A stretch of DNA of 64,000 nucleotides, taken from Actinocrinis sp035653575. GTDB taxonomy: Bacteria > Actinomycetota > Actinomycetes > Streptomycetales > Catenulisporaceae. Positions 24,928 through 33,133 of the stretch are shown one piece after another; position 1 is the stretch's first letter, and each line of letters starts with the position of its first letter. The translations under genes were made by a program, and so were the position numbers. Where the stretch lies: positions 1 to 64,000 of the forward strand of contig NZ_DASRBQ010000186.1 in NCBI RefSeq assembly GCF_035653575.1, given 5' to 3'. Under the pieces are notes generated by a model. The model searched no databases and had not been told where the DNA came from. It was given only the letters and a program-made list of their open reading frames with translations.

Positions 24928-26691
24928 CTATCGGCTGGTGCGCCGGCGCCGCGGCGTCTTGCGGGAGAGCACCAGGCCGGCCCCGATCAGGAACAGCAGC
25001 ATGAAGCCGGCCAGCAGCATCCACTCCCTGGGGACCGAGCCGTCGAAGGTGTCCCCGTATGAGGCCAGCAGCGGCGGCCCGAGCGGAGAGCCGCCGTCCC
25101 GCCACAGCGCCGGCAGGCCCGCGGTCGTTCCCAGCGCGTCGAACGCCCACCGGTTCGACATCAGGTAGCTCACCGCCCGCCCGGGCAGCGCCATCACCGG
25201 CACCGGGAGGAACGCGCCGACGAAGAGCACCTGCGGGAAGCAGAGCATCGGCAGCATCAGCGTGGCCTGGGACGGCGCGGAGACCGAGGCCGAGGCGAGC
25301 AGGCCAAGCGCGAGCGCCGCGGCCGAGCACAGCAGCAGGGTGGCGAACATCCGGCCCCAGTCCGCGCCGCCGAGCGCGGGCAGCCGGCCGGTGGCGCTCA
25401 GCGTCGCCAGCAGCAGCGCGTCCACGGCGGCCAGCGCCGGCAGCAGCACCGTGAACTTCGAGGCCAGATACGGCAGGATGCGCACGCCGACGATCCGCTC
25501 CCGGCGCAGGATCGCGAACTCGTCGCAGATCTGGGAGAGGCCGTAGGTCAGCCCGAAGAAGAAGCCGCCGAAGGCGATCCAGAACAGGATCATCATCGAG
25601 GTGTTCGGGCTCGGGTCGGCGAAGTCGAACGCCCCGGGCCGGAACATCATCAGGAACATCAGGAGGATGACGAGCGGGGAGCCGAGCAGGATCGCCAGGG
25701 TGAGCCGGCTGCGGGTCAGCAGGTCGAGGCTGCGGCGGGTGAGCAGCCGCCACTGGCCGAGCGCGCCGAGCCGCCGGCCGGGCGCCGGCGCCGGGCCGCC
25801 GACCTGCGCCATGCGGGTGCCGCGGATCGGCACGGCGGTGGCGATGCCGGAGGGAAGGCGTTCGGCCCATATCTGTGGGTCGGGCTGCCGCGCCAGCGCC
25901 CGGTAGATCTCGTCGAAGCTGTCGACGCCGAAGTGCGCCAGCGCGGTGGCCGGGGAGCCGGCGAAGGCGAGCTGTCCCTGCGCGGCGAGCACGAGCACCA
26001 GGTCGCAGCCGGCCAGGTCCTGCGGGTTGTGGCTGGTGAAGACGACGGTGGTGCCGCCCGCCGCGATCCGATCGAGCAGGTCCACCAGGTCGGCGGCCAT
26101 CGCCGGGTCGAGCCCCGAGGTCGGCTCGTCGAGGAACAGCGCGGTGGGCCGGGAGAGCAGCTCGACCGCGATGCTGGCGCGCTTGCGCTCGCCGCCGCTC
26201 AGCAGCCTGACCCGGGTGCCGGCCTGCTCGCTCAGTCCGAGGGCGGCGAGGACCTCGCTGACTTCCTGTTCGATCTGCGCGTCCGTGGTGCGCGCGGGCA
26301 GCCGGAGCCGGGCCGCGTATCGCAGGGTCCTGCCGAGCGGCAGCGACTGGTGGATGATGTCGTCCTGCGGCACGTACCCGATCGGCGCGACGGCGAGGTC
26401 GTCGCGCGGCCGGCAGGTGGCGCCGTCGTGCATCACCACGCCCTCGGTCGGCAGGGTGACCCCGGCGAGGGCGTCGAGCAGCAGGGTCTTGCCCGCGCCG
26501 CTCGGGCCGATGATCGCGACCAGGGAGCCGGGGCGGATGGACAGCGAGACGGGCCGCAGCACCTGTTTGCCGCCGCGCAGGGTGTGCCCCGCCGCGCGCG
26601 CGTCGATCCCGAGGCCGGCCGACCGGCGCATCGCCGGACCGCCGCCTCGCTCCGTCGTCACGTGAGCGCCGCGCAGTCCCTGACCGCTCAT
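24928..26691 (-). CDS. ABCG/White-type half transporter (ATPase plus ABC-2 membrane domain)
   Basis: 587-residue fused transporter. The N-terminal ATPase has Walker A IGPSGAGKT, signature LLSGGERKRASIAVELL and Walker B ALFLDEPTSGLDP, all typical of the ABCG branch. The C-terminal half has about six helices (for example LAILLGSPLVILLMFLMMF, MMILFWIAFGGFFFGLTY, LLAGFMLLFLIGAGLVL). It would dimerise to export a lipid or other hydrophobic compound. The ATG at 26691 is used; 26631 is an alternative. Upstream of the Moco-sulfurase-like gene on the same strand, so the two may process and export one product. Cargo unknown. Confidence 0.88.
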   Translation of the reverse strand: MSGQGLRGAHVTTERGGGPAMRRSAGLGIDARAAGHTLRGGKQVLRPVSLSIRPGSLVAIIGPSGAGKTLLLDALAGVTLPTEGVVMHDGATCRPRDDLAVAPIGYVPQDDIIHQSLPLGRTLRYAARLRLPARTTDAQIEQEVSEVLAALGLSEQAGTRVRLLSGGERKRASIAVELLSRPTALFLDEPTSGLDPAMAADLVDLLDRIAAGGTTVVFTSHNPQDLAGCDLVLVLAAQGQLAFAGSPATALAHFGVDSFDEIYRALARQPDPQIWAERLPSGIATAVPIRGTRMAQVGGPAPAPGRRLGALGQWRLLTRRSLDLLTRSRLTLAILLGSPLVILLMFLMMFRPGAFDFADPSPNTSMMILFWIAFGGFFFGLTYGLSQICDEFAILRRERIVGVRILPYLASKFTVLLPALAAVDALLLATLSATGRLPALGGADWGRMFATLLLCSAAALALGLLASASVSAPSQATLMLPMLCFPQVLFVGAFLPVPVMALPGRAVSYLMSNRWAFDALGTTAGLPALWRDGGSPLGPPLLASYGDTFDGSVPREWMLLAGFMLLFLIGAGLVLSRKTPRRRRTSR

Positions 26692-26900
26692 CCGTCACCA
26701 TCCGTCTCACAGGTTTCAGCCGACAGTCACTCGGCGACCCACCTTAATAAGGATCCGTATGGGCTGTGAATACCCCGCGGGCGGGCTTGGAAGTGTCTTA
26801 ACGATCGGTCGCACGGTCCCTGCGCGGTCAGCCGAATGGCCCGGAATCTTGAATGAGAGTCCTGATTCGCAGGTCGGAGCCCGCCCCGCGCCCCGGCCCG

Positions 26901-27389
26901 CTACTCGTCCGGGACCTGCGACAATCGCACGAGTAGCGCGTCAAGCAAGGGAAGTTGTCCGCGCAGCAGTTTCACGCGGGCCTCCTCGATCGTGAACCAG
27001 GCGGCCCTGTCGATCTCAGGGAACTGCCGAAGCCGGCCGCTGCGCGGCGGCCACTCGATCTCGAAGGTGTTGCTGATCACGGTTTCGGGGTCGAGCTCGC
27101 CGCGCGCCGCCCAGGCGGTGACGAGCTTGCCGCCGGGCTGGCGGACCGTGCCGAGGTCGATCAGCCGCGCCGCGTCCGCAGGAGCGAGCGGGCGGCCGAG
27201 CTCCTCCTCGAACTCGCGCAGCGCGGCGGCGCGGGGATCGGCTCCGGGCTCGTACTCCCCCTTGGGGATCGACCAGGCGCCCTCGTCCTTGCGCGCCCAG
27301 AACGGCCCGCCGGGGTGGACCAGCAGCACCCGCGGCCCGTCCGGGTCGAGCCGGAAGAGCAGGATCCCCGCGCTCTGCCGCGCCGCCAC
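26901..27389 (-). CDS. NUDIX hydrolase
   Basis: About 162-residue NUDIX protein. The box is visible in KGEYEPGADPRAAALREFEE followed by ELG: the REFEE core with the metal-binding glutamates is intact, but the first Glu of the consensus (Gx5E) is Ala. ILLFRLDPDGPRVLLVHPGG precedes it and WSIPKGEYEPG carries the typical strand. A GTG at 27389 just inside the end of the upstream PNPOx-like gene is a reasonable start; the frame itself is open up to 27455. Likely a housecleaning pyrophosphatase for nucleotide derivatives. It overlaps or abuts the upstream gene, consistent with co-transcription. Confidence 0.82.
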   Translation of the reverse strand: MAARQSAGILLFRLDPDGPRVLLVHPGGPFWARKDEGAWSIPKGEYEPGADPRAAALREFEEELGRPLAPADAARLIDLGTVRQPGGKLVTAWAARGELDPETVISNTFEIEWPPRSGRLRQFPEIDRAAWFTIEEARVKLLRGQLPLLDALLVRLSQVPDE

Positions 27390-27394
27390 GGCCG

Positions 27395-27814
27395 TCAGGC
27401 TCCCGCGTCGCGGAAGTGGCCGCCCCAGGAGTGCCAGGAGTCGATCTCGATCCACGCGCTCACCCGGCGGCGGTCACGCACCGGGTAGCCGCCCTCGTTG
27501 CCGTAGTGGCGGGCGATGCGGTCGATGTCGGTCAGCTGCGGATCGTCCTCGATCGAGACGACCCGGCCGGTGAGGCTGATGTGCGAGTACCAGTCGCCGT
27601 CCACGAGCACGGTCAGCGCCACCTTCGGCTCGGCGCGCAGGTAGGCCAGCCGCTTGCGGCCCTCGTCCATGTTGACCAGGACCCGGCCGTCCTCCCAGAC
27701 GTACCAGGTCGGCACGGACACCGGCTGGCCGTCGGGCCGCACGGTGGCGATCACGGCGGGGTTGGGTTGGGCCAGGAACTGGTCGATCTTCGCCGGAACG
27801 GGCGGCTTGGCCAT
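27395..27814 (-). CDS. Pyridoxamine 5'-phosphate oxidase-like flavin/F420 protein
   Basis: 139-residue split-barrel protein. It has the N-terminal helix KIDQFLAQPNPAVIATVRPD, strand pair GQPVSVPTWYVWEDGRVLV and NMDEGRKRLAYLRAEPKVAL, the flavin- or F420-binding core of PNPOx-like enzymes in actinobacteria. GAGGAGCACCG precedes the ATG at 27814. The downstream NUDIX gene starts within a few bases of its end. Many members of this group bind F420 and reduce small molecules; this is family knowledge, not shown here. Confidence 0.85.
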   Translation of the reverse strand: MAKPPVPAKIDQFLAQPNPAVIATVRPDGQPVSVPTWYVWEDGRVLVNMDEGRKRLAYLRAEPKVALTVLVDGDWYSHISLTGRVVSIEDDPQLTDIDRIARHYGNEGGYPVRDRRRVSAWIEIDSWHSWGGHFRDAGA

Positions 27815-28334
27815 CGGTGCTCCTCTGCTCGCGCCCCGGGCGGGGCTTGATCTTGGTGTCGGGACCATCCTCGCAGGACCGGGCGACGATGGCCGCCCGG
27901 GGCGCGGCGGCGGCCGCGCGGGCGGGCGAGCGACCGAGCAGAGCGCCGGGTGGCGTCGGACAGCGCCGGGTAGGCGGCGCCGCAGCGGGATGTAACGCAA
28001 ATGCGGATGCAGGTCCCTGTTTCGCAAGGCAGGCGCGCGTGGACCTTTCGACCCAGACATCTCGCGCCGCGTCTCCCCGCGGGCCTGTGGCGTTGCGCAA
28101 CCCATCCCCCTGGCGTCACAGGCCCGCTCTCTAGCCGATTCGGGCAGGCGAGAGGACCAGTGGTGAGGAATGCGGAACAGCAGGCGCAGGTGCAGTGCCG
28201 TGCTGCGGAAGCCTTCGCGGTGGACGGCGGTTCGACGAACGGCACGGTTACGATCGTGCAGCGGTTCAACCTCGACGATGTGCGCATGGACCGGCAACAG
28301 CAGACGGCGGGCCAACCGGTTGCGCTGATCGCTG

Positions 28335-28447
28335 GTCAGATCAATGCGGTGTCAGATCAATGCGGTGTCAGATGAAGTGCAGTGTCAGATCAATGCAGAG
28401 TCAGACGAATACAGCGTCAGATCAATGCAGTGCCGGGTGACTGCGGT
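28335..28447 (+). repeat. Seven-copy tandem repeat, 16-base unit
   Basis: Units begin at 28335, 28351, 28367 (17 bases), 28384, 28400, 28416 and 28432. The first two are identical (GTCAGATCAATGCGGT); the last is degenerate. The region is clearly lower in GC than its surroundings. It lies in a 679-base gap (27815-28493) that otherwise holds only the PNPOx-like promoter and no convincing gene. Confidence 0.85.
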
Positions 28448-28493
28448 GTCGAGCGTGGGGTCGGCCTGCGCCGCGGCCGACCATCCTGCGCGG

Positions 28494-29630
28494 TCAGTTC
28501 TGCCGTAGTGCCGGCATCGGGATCGGAACGCTGAGCGCGGTCGCTCCAGCGCCGACGCCGCCCTGGCAGGTGTTCGGCGGGTCAGTGGTGACGCCCCTGG
28601 CGGAAGAGGTGTCCGCCGCCCAGAACATGTAGCCGAGCATCCCGGACGTGCTCCCCGCGCCGGCCGGGGCGACGGTCTGCACGAAGGAGCTGGTCGAGTT
28701 CTGCAGCGACGAGGCGAAGTTCGTGCACTCCGGCCGCACCTGCGAGCCCTCGGCGATGTACAGCGAGCCGGTGAACTTGGCCGGGGCCAGCGGCGGGATC
28801 GCCGGAGAGTAGTTGGGCTTGCCGTCGACGTGCTCAAGCCAGTTGGACTCGGCCGTCGAGGCCGAGGGCTGCTTCGAGGGCACCATCGCGTTGGCGTAGT
28901 CGAGCACCGGGTTGCTCGTGGTCAGCCAGTTAGCCGTGGCGTACTGGTCCAGGCCGATGAGCCAGCGGTCGCCGGCGGCCACGTCGATGGTCAGCCGGGC
29001 GGTGGGGTCGGCGCCGGTCGCGTCGTACGGATGCGCGGCGCGGTAGGCGTTGATGAAGGCCTGAAGGCCGGTCAGGTTGGGGCTCGAGCTGTTCTCGTAG
29101 TCGATCTCGATGCCGACGCCGAGCTGGGTGGCGAGCGCGGCGGCCTTCTGGCCGAGCAGGGTCGGGTTCTGCGACAGCGCCGTGTCCCAGTCGCTGACGT
29201 AGGTGATGCCGCCGATGGAGAGCATGACGCGGATTCCGTGGCCGGTGAAGTAGTTCACGATGTCCTGCGTCATGCCGACCGGCACGCCGTTCGCGTCGCC
29301 GGCGTCGTTGGTGCCGTCGAGCAGCCTGAGCGGATTGACGAAGCTGAGCACCACCAGGTTGACCGACGGCCGGCCGTCGCCGCGGTCGATCAGCCAGTGG
29401 TTGTTGGCGTCGAAGTCCGCGATCGTGCGGACCGTTCCCCAGGTGCACGCGTCGTTGCTGCAGTGCCAGGCCCCGTAGATCTGGACCGCAGTGGCGGTGG
29501 CCGCCCGGGCCGCGGCGGGCGCATGTCCCGACGCGGTGGGAAGCACATTCGTCGTGGGCGCGACGAGAGCGCAGGCGGTGAGCAGCGAGGTGGCCGAGAG
29601 CAGGGTGAGTCTGCGCATGGACATGCGCAT
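28494..29630 (-). CDS. GH18 chitinase-like protein, secreted or lipoprotein
   Basis: 378-residue exported protein. AGGAGGCGTAT precedes the ATG at 29630, which is preferred over the longer frame to 29654. The signal region ends in LLTAC, a good lipobox, so membrane anchoring is possible. The GH18 active strand reads VGIEIDYENSS. The catalytic Glu and the Asp two residues before it are present, but the two earlier Asp positions of DxxDxDxE are Val and Glu. Other family blocks are VVLSFVNPLRL, RVMLSIGGITYVSDW and YMFWAADTSS. The promoter carries a DasR-type site, consistent with chitin or GlcNAc control. No carbohydrate-binding module. Confidence 0.85.
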   Translation of the reverse strand: MRMSMRRLTLLSATSLLTACALVAPTTNVLPTASGHAPAAARAATATAVQIYGAWHCSNDACTWGTVRTIADFDANNHWLIDRGDGRPSVNLVVLSFVNPLRLLDGTNDAGDANGVPVGMTQDIVNYFTGHGIRVMLSIGGITYVSDWDTALSQNPTLLGQKAAALATQLGVGIEIDYENSSSPNLTGLQAFINAYRAAHPYDATGADPTARLTIDVAAGDRWLIGLDQYATANWLTTSNPVLDYANAMVPSKQPSASTAESNWLEHVDGKPNYSPAIPPLAPAKFTGSLYIAEGSQVRPECTNFASSLQNSTSSFVQTVAPAGAGSTSGMLGYMFWAADTSSARGVTTDPPNTCQGGVGAGATALSVPIPMPALRQN

Positions 29631-29684
29631 ATACGCCTCCTGGCGTGTGAGCACGGACCCATCCCCGGTCGCTCACACGATCCA

Positions 29685-29705
29685 GCTGGTTTAGACCAAT
29701 GTCAA
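29685..29705 (-). promoter_or_regulatory. DasR-type operator within the chitinase promoter
   Basis: GCTGGTTTAGACCAAT (29685-29700) matches the DasR-responsive element consensus ACTGGTCTAGACCACT at 13 of 16 positions. On the minus strand a perfect TTGACA (29705-29700) lies just upstream of it, with GATCGT 17 bases downstream as a weak -10. The site thus occupies the spacer, as in Streptomyces chitinase promoters. DasR binding would be relieved by phosphorylated amino sugars. Confidence 0.65.
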
Positions 29706-29730
29706 GGGCCGGGCGCTCGGGGCCGCAGGC

Positions 29731-30162
29731 TCACGGGGCGGCGGGCCGGTCGCCGAGCTGCTCGCTCAGCACCCGGATCTCGCCGCGCAGCCGCTCGGCG
29801 TGCTCGATCCTTCCCGCGCGCTGGTAGTCGCGCGCGGCCGCCTCGCGTTCGGCCAGCTCGCCGCGGACGATGCGCTCGATCTGCGCCTCCGTCAGCTCCC
29901 GGCGGGCGACCTCCGCGCTGCCGACGCCGATCCGCAGCTGCTCGATGGCCAGCTGCTCGCCGGTCCGCTGCGGCGCCTCCACCGCCTCGGCGTTGTCGAT
30001 GGCGGCGAGGGTCGAGCGCAGCGCCGCCACGGCTACCTTGTCGCGGTTCTTGATCGCGCCGCTGAGCGCGTCTCGCAGGCGTTGGCGCAGCGGCGAGGAA
30101 CTACCGGGCTTCCTCAAGCTGCCCGGTCTGGAGGTGGCGGCGGTGATCGAGTCGGTCGGCAC
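29731..30162 (-). CDS. GatB/YqeY domain protein
   Basis: 143-residue protein of the YqeY family, related to the tRNA-binding tail of GatB. Blocks LRQRLRDALSGAIKNRDKVA, VAALRSTLAAIDNAEAV and the acidic coil RIVRGELAEREAAARDYQRA are typical. The start is a GTG at 30162. It follows the EtfD-like gene by 75 bases on the same strand, separated by a possible hairpin. Precise function of stand-alone YqeY proteins is uncertain. Confidence 0.82.
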   Translation of the reverse strand: MPTDSITAATSRPGSLRKPGSSSPLRQRLRDALSGAIKNRDKVAVAALRSTLAAIDNAEAVEAPQRTGEQLAIEQLRIGVGSAEVARRELTEAQIERIVRGELAEREAAARDYQRAGRIEHAERLRGEIRVLSEQLGDRPAAP

Positions 30163-30213
30163 GGCGAAGACGATACGTCCGCCGCGCGCGCCCGCGCTCG
30201 CAATTAACCGCCG

Positions 30214-30235
30214 CCACGCTCCTTTCCGGGCGTGG
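30214..30235 (-). terminator. Possible hairpin after the EtfD-like gene
   Basis: CCACGC (30214-30219) pairs with GCGTGG (30230-30235) across a ten-base loop, just beyond the stop of the minus-strand Fe-S protein gene. Weak six-base stem. Confidence 0.4.
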
Positions 30236-30237
30236 TT

Positions 30238-32388
30238 TCACTCCGTTGCGCTGATCGTGGAGCTCGCGGACGCGTCGCCACTCTTACGCACCGAACGCAG
30301 CAGCACCTCGGAGACGTCCGTCACGCGCACATCCTGCGACGCCTTGCCCTGCTGCTTGCGGCTGGCGAGCCCGTCGGTCAGCATCACGATGCAGTACGGG
30401 CACGCCGCGGTGACCAGATCCGGCTCGGTGCTCAGCGCCTCGTCAGTACGCGTCTCGTTGATGCGCGTGCCGATCGTCTCCTCCATCCACATGCGTGCGC
30501 CGCCGGCGCCGCAGCAGAAGGAACGCTCGCGGTTGCGCGGCATCTCCGTGAGCCGCACGCCCGGCACCGCGCCCAGGATCTCCCGCGGCGGGCTGAAGAC
30601 CCGGTTGTGCCGGCCGAGGTAGCAGGGGTCGTGGTAGGTGACCGCCGCGTCCACCTCGTTGGCCGGGACCAGCTTGCCCTCCTCGACCAGCTTGGCCAGC
30701 AGCTGCGTGTGGTGTACGACCTCGTAGGTGCCGCCGAGCTGCGGGTACTCGTTGCTGATCGCGTTGAAGCAGTGCGCGCAGGTCACCACGATCTTCTTGG
30801 CGCCGACCTCGTTGAGCGTCTCCACGTTCTGCTTCGCCAGCTCCTGGAAGAGCAGCTCCTGGCCCATCCGGCGGGCCGGGTCGCCGGTGCAGCTCTCGCC
30901 GCTGCCGAGCACCATGAAGCCGACCCCGGCCTCGTGCAGCAGCTCGGCCACCGAACGCGTGGTCTTCTTGGCGTTGTCGTCCAGCGCGCCCGCGCAGCCG
31001 ACCCAGAACAGGTACTCGACGTCCTCGGGCAGCTTCTCCTCGCCGCCCTCGCCGAAGACGCGCACCTCGAACGGCAGCCCGGCGGCCCACTCCATGCGGG
31101 CCTTCTGGCCGCGGCCCCACGGGTCGCCCTGCCGCTCCAGGTTGCGCAGCATCGTCTGCGCTTCGCGCGGGAACTCGGACTCGATCAGCGTCTGGTAGCG
31201 GCGCATGTCGACGATGTGGTCCACGTGCTCGATGTCGACCGGGCACTGCTCGACGCAGGCGCCGCAGGTCACGCAGGACCACAGCACGTCCGGGTCGATC
31301 ACGCCGTTGACGTCCGACCCGCCGACCAGCGGCCGCTCGGTCTCGGCGATGACCTCCGGCGGCAGCGCGGCGCGCTCCTCGTCAGAGGAGGCCAGCAGGT
31401 ACGGCGCCTTGGCGAGGGCGTGGTCGCGCAGGCCCATGATCAGCAGCTTGGGGCTCAGCGGCTTGCCGGTGTTCCAGGCAGGGCACTGCGACTGGCAGCG
31501 GCCGCACTCGGTGCAGGTAGCGAAGTCCAGCAGGCCCTTCCAGGTGAAGTCCTCGATCGCGCCGCGGCCGATCTTGTCGTCCTCGCCCGGGTCCTCGAAG
31601 TTCACCGGCTGCCCGCCGGAGTAGACCGGCAGCAGCGGGCCGAGGGCGCGCGGCCGGCGGGAGAAGGCGACGTTGGGCAGCGCGGTGAAGATGTGCATGT
31701 GCTTGGAGTAGACGACCAGCACCAGGAACGCGAGCACGACGCCGAGCGAGCCGAGGATGCCGGCCGTCTCCAGCACGTCGTTCGCGGTGCGGCCGAGCGG
31801 GTGCAGCCAGTGCCCGACCTGCTGCGAGGCGAAGGCCCCGTGCCGGTACGGGAAGTAGCCGGTGTTGATCTGGGCGCCGCGGTAGAGCAGCAGCGTCCAC
31901 ATCACGTTGAAGATCATCAGCAGCACGAACCAGGCCGGGCCGAGGTGCGAGCCGAAGAAGCGGGAGCGGCGGCCCTCGCGCTCGGGCGACTGGCGCAGCC
32001 GGATGACCGAGAAGGCGGCCAGGCCGCACAGGACCGCGATGATGAAGAAGTCCTCGAGGAAGCCGAGCCAGGTGTCGGTGCCGATCAGCGGGATGTGGAA
32101 GTCGCGCTGGAACAGCGCGCCGTAGCCTTCCAGGATCGTGGCGCCGAGGATCACGAAGCCCCAGAACACGAAGAAGTGCGCGGTACCGGCGCCGGTCCAC
32201 TTGAGCAGCTTGCGCTGCCCGAAGACCTCGGTGAGCACCGCCCACAGCCGGCGCCCGGCGTCCTGCGTGCGCCCGGGCTCGGCCGGCTGCCCGGCCCGGC
32301 CCAGCCGCACGAGCATCCAGACGCGGCGTCCGGCGACGGCGAACGCCGCCGCCGTCAGCACCAGGCCGAGAACCATACGCAGTACCAC
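30238..32388 (-). CDS. etfD: EtfD-like membrane Fe-S oxidoreductase
   Basis: 716-residue membrane protein resembling EtfD (Rv0338c) of mycobacteria. The first 235 residues hold several helices (LVLTAAAFAVAG, FWGFVILGATILEGYG, WFVLLMIFNVMWTLLLY, LGVVLAFLVLVV), probably including haem-binding ones. Two [4Fe-4S] sites follow: CTECGRCQSQCP (Cys 292, 295, 298, 302) and CVTCGACVEQCP (Cys 372, 375, 378, 382). The C-terminal part carries the paired CCG cysteine-rich domains (VGCAGALDD, HDPCYLGRHN, CCGAGGARMW). In mycobacteria EtfD re-oxidises electron transfer flavoprotein during fatty acid oxidation and passes electrons to the respiratory chain. That role is inferred here. No etfAB genes lie in the window. 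Confidence 0.85.
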   Translation of the reverse strand: MVLRMVLGLVLTAAAFAVAGRRVWMLVRLGRAGQPAEPGRTQDAGRRLWAVLTEVFGQRKLLKWTGAGTAHFFVFWGFVILGATILEGYGALFQRDFHIPLIGTDTWLGFLEDFFIIAVLCGLAAFSVIRLRQSPEREGRRSRFFGSHLGPAWFVLLMIFNVMWTLLLYRGAQINTGYFPYRHGAFASQQVGHWLHPLGRTANDVLETAGILGSLGVVLAFLVLVVYSKHMHIFTALPNVAFSRRPRALGPLLPVYSGGQPVNFEDPGEDDKIGRGAIEDFTWKGLLDFATCTECGRCQSQCPAWNTGKPLSPKLLIMGLRDHALAKAPYLLASSDEERAALPPEVIAETERPLVGGSDVNGVIDPDVLWSCVTCGACVEQCPVDIEHVDHIVDMRRYQTLIESEFPREAQTMLRNLERQGDPWGRGQKARMEWAAGLPFEVRVFGEGGEEKLPEDVEYLFWVGCAGALDDNAKKTTRSVAELLHEAGVGFMVLGSGESCTGDPARRMGQELLFQELAKQNVETLNEVGAKKIVVTCAHCFNAISNEYPQLGGTYEVVHHTQLLAKLVEEGKLVPANEVDAAVTYHDPCYLGRHNRVFSPPREILGAVPGVRLTEMPRNRERSFCCGAGGARMWMEETIGTRINETRTDEALSTEPDLVTAACPYCIVMLTDGLASRKQQGKASQDVRVTDVSEVLLRSVRKSGDASASSTISATE

Positions 32389-32645
32389 TTAGTCCTCCAT
32401 GGGGTCGTGCGCGGCGGATCCCAAAACGTATACACCTACGCACTCAAGTGAAGGCAGAGCCCCGGCCTGATCACCGGGCCAAAAAGTTCACCAAGTTGCA
32501 CACACCCGCCGTCCGGTGCGGCGGCGAGCGCGGCCTGCCGCTGCGCGTGAGTCTATGGGCACGCGGCGTACCGGGAAAAGAGCGGCGGCTGTGGGAGAGC
32601 CGATAATCGGCCGGGGTTTCACGCTAAGGCTTTTGGATAGAGTGT

Positions 32646-32651
32646 TATGAT
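32646..32651 (+). promoter_or_regulatory. Extended -10 of the lsr2 promoter
   Basis: TATGAT preceded by TGT forms an extended -10 element about 40 bases before the lsr2 start. A perfect dyad GCCGAT-A-ATCGGC lies upstream at 32599-32611. The 304-base divergent region 32389-32692 shows no gene. Confidence 0.45.
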
Positions 32652-32692
32652 CGCGCCCGGCACCATACTCCACCGAAAGCAGGCGCATTTCC

Positions 32693-33028
32693 ATGGCACA
32701 GAAAGTAGAGGTCACCCTGGTCGACGACCTCGACGGGGGCAAGGCCGACGAGACGCTGGTGTTCGGGCTCGACGGCACGCGCTATGTGATCGACCTGAGC
32801 GAGAAGAACGCCAAGAAGCTGCGCGACACGCTCGCCAAGTACATCGAGGCGGCGCGCCGGGACCGCGGCGGGCGGGCGGCCGGGCGCGGCGGCTCGGCGC
32901 GCAAGCCGGCGCAGGGCGGGCCGAACACCTCCGAGGTGCGCGAATGGGCCAAGGCCCAGGGCTTCGAAGTCTCCGAGCGCGGCCGGGTCTCCAAGGATCT
33001 CATCGTGAAATTCCAGGAAGCGCACTGA
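32693..33028 (+). CDS. lsr2: Lsr2 nucleoid-associated silencer
   Basis: 111-residue H-NS-like protein of actinobacteria. The N-terminal dimerisation part begins MAQKVEVTLVDDLDGGKADE with FGLDGTRYVIDLSEKNAKKL. After a basic Gly/Arg linker the C-terminal DNA-binding part has SEVREWAKAQGF and SERGRVSKDLIVKF, where the R-G-R tripeptide inserts into the minor groove of AT-rich DNA. Length and order match the family fully. It organises the chromosome and silences AT-rich, often acquired, genes. Confidence 0.97.
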   Translation: MAQKVEVTLVDDLDGGKADETLVFGLDGTRYVIDLSEKNAKKLRDTLAKYIEAARRDRGGRAAGRGGSARKPAQGGPNTSEVREWAKAQGFEVSERGRVSKDLIVKFQEAH

Positions 33029-33133
33029 ATCTGCGCCTACCTGAATCGGCTCCGACTGAATCAGCGCGGTAGCCATTCCGGCCCGCCTTCCGCCATACGG
33101 GTGGAATAGCACCCGGAAGAGCGGCGGCGGAAT

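Noticed and set aside
28001..28375. Possible small gene of 124 residues between the PNPOx-like and chitinase genes
   Set aside because: Composition is unlike the neighbours' proteins, no ribosome-binding site is visible, and the frame ends in the tandem repeats.
28335..28447. Possible CRISPR array
   Set aside because: Units are 16-17 bases with no spacers between them and no cas genes are present, so it is a simple tandem repeat.
30232..32451. 739-residue plus-strand open frame opposite the EtfD-like gene
   Set aside because: It is a composition shadow of the well-supported minus-strand gene: its protein is a low-complexity Arg/Ala/Glu/Gly mixture with no family motif.
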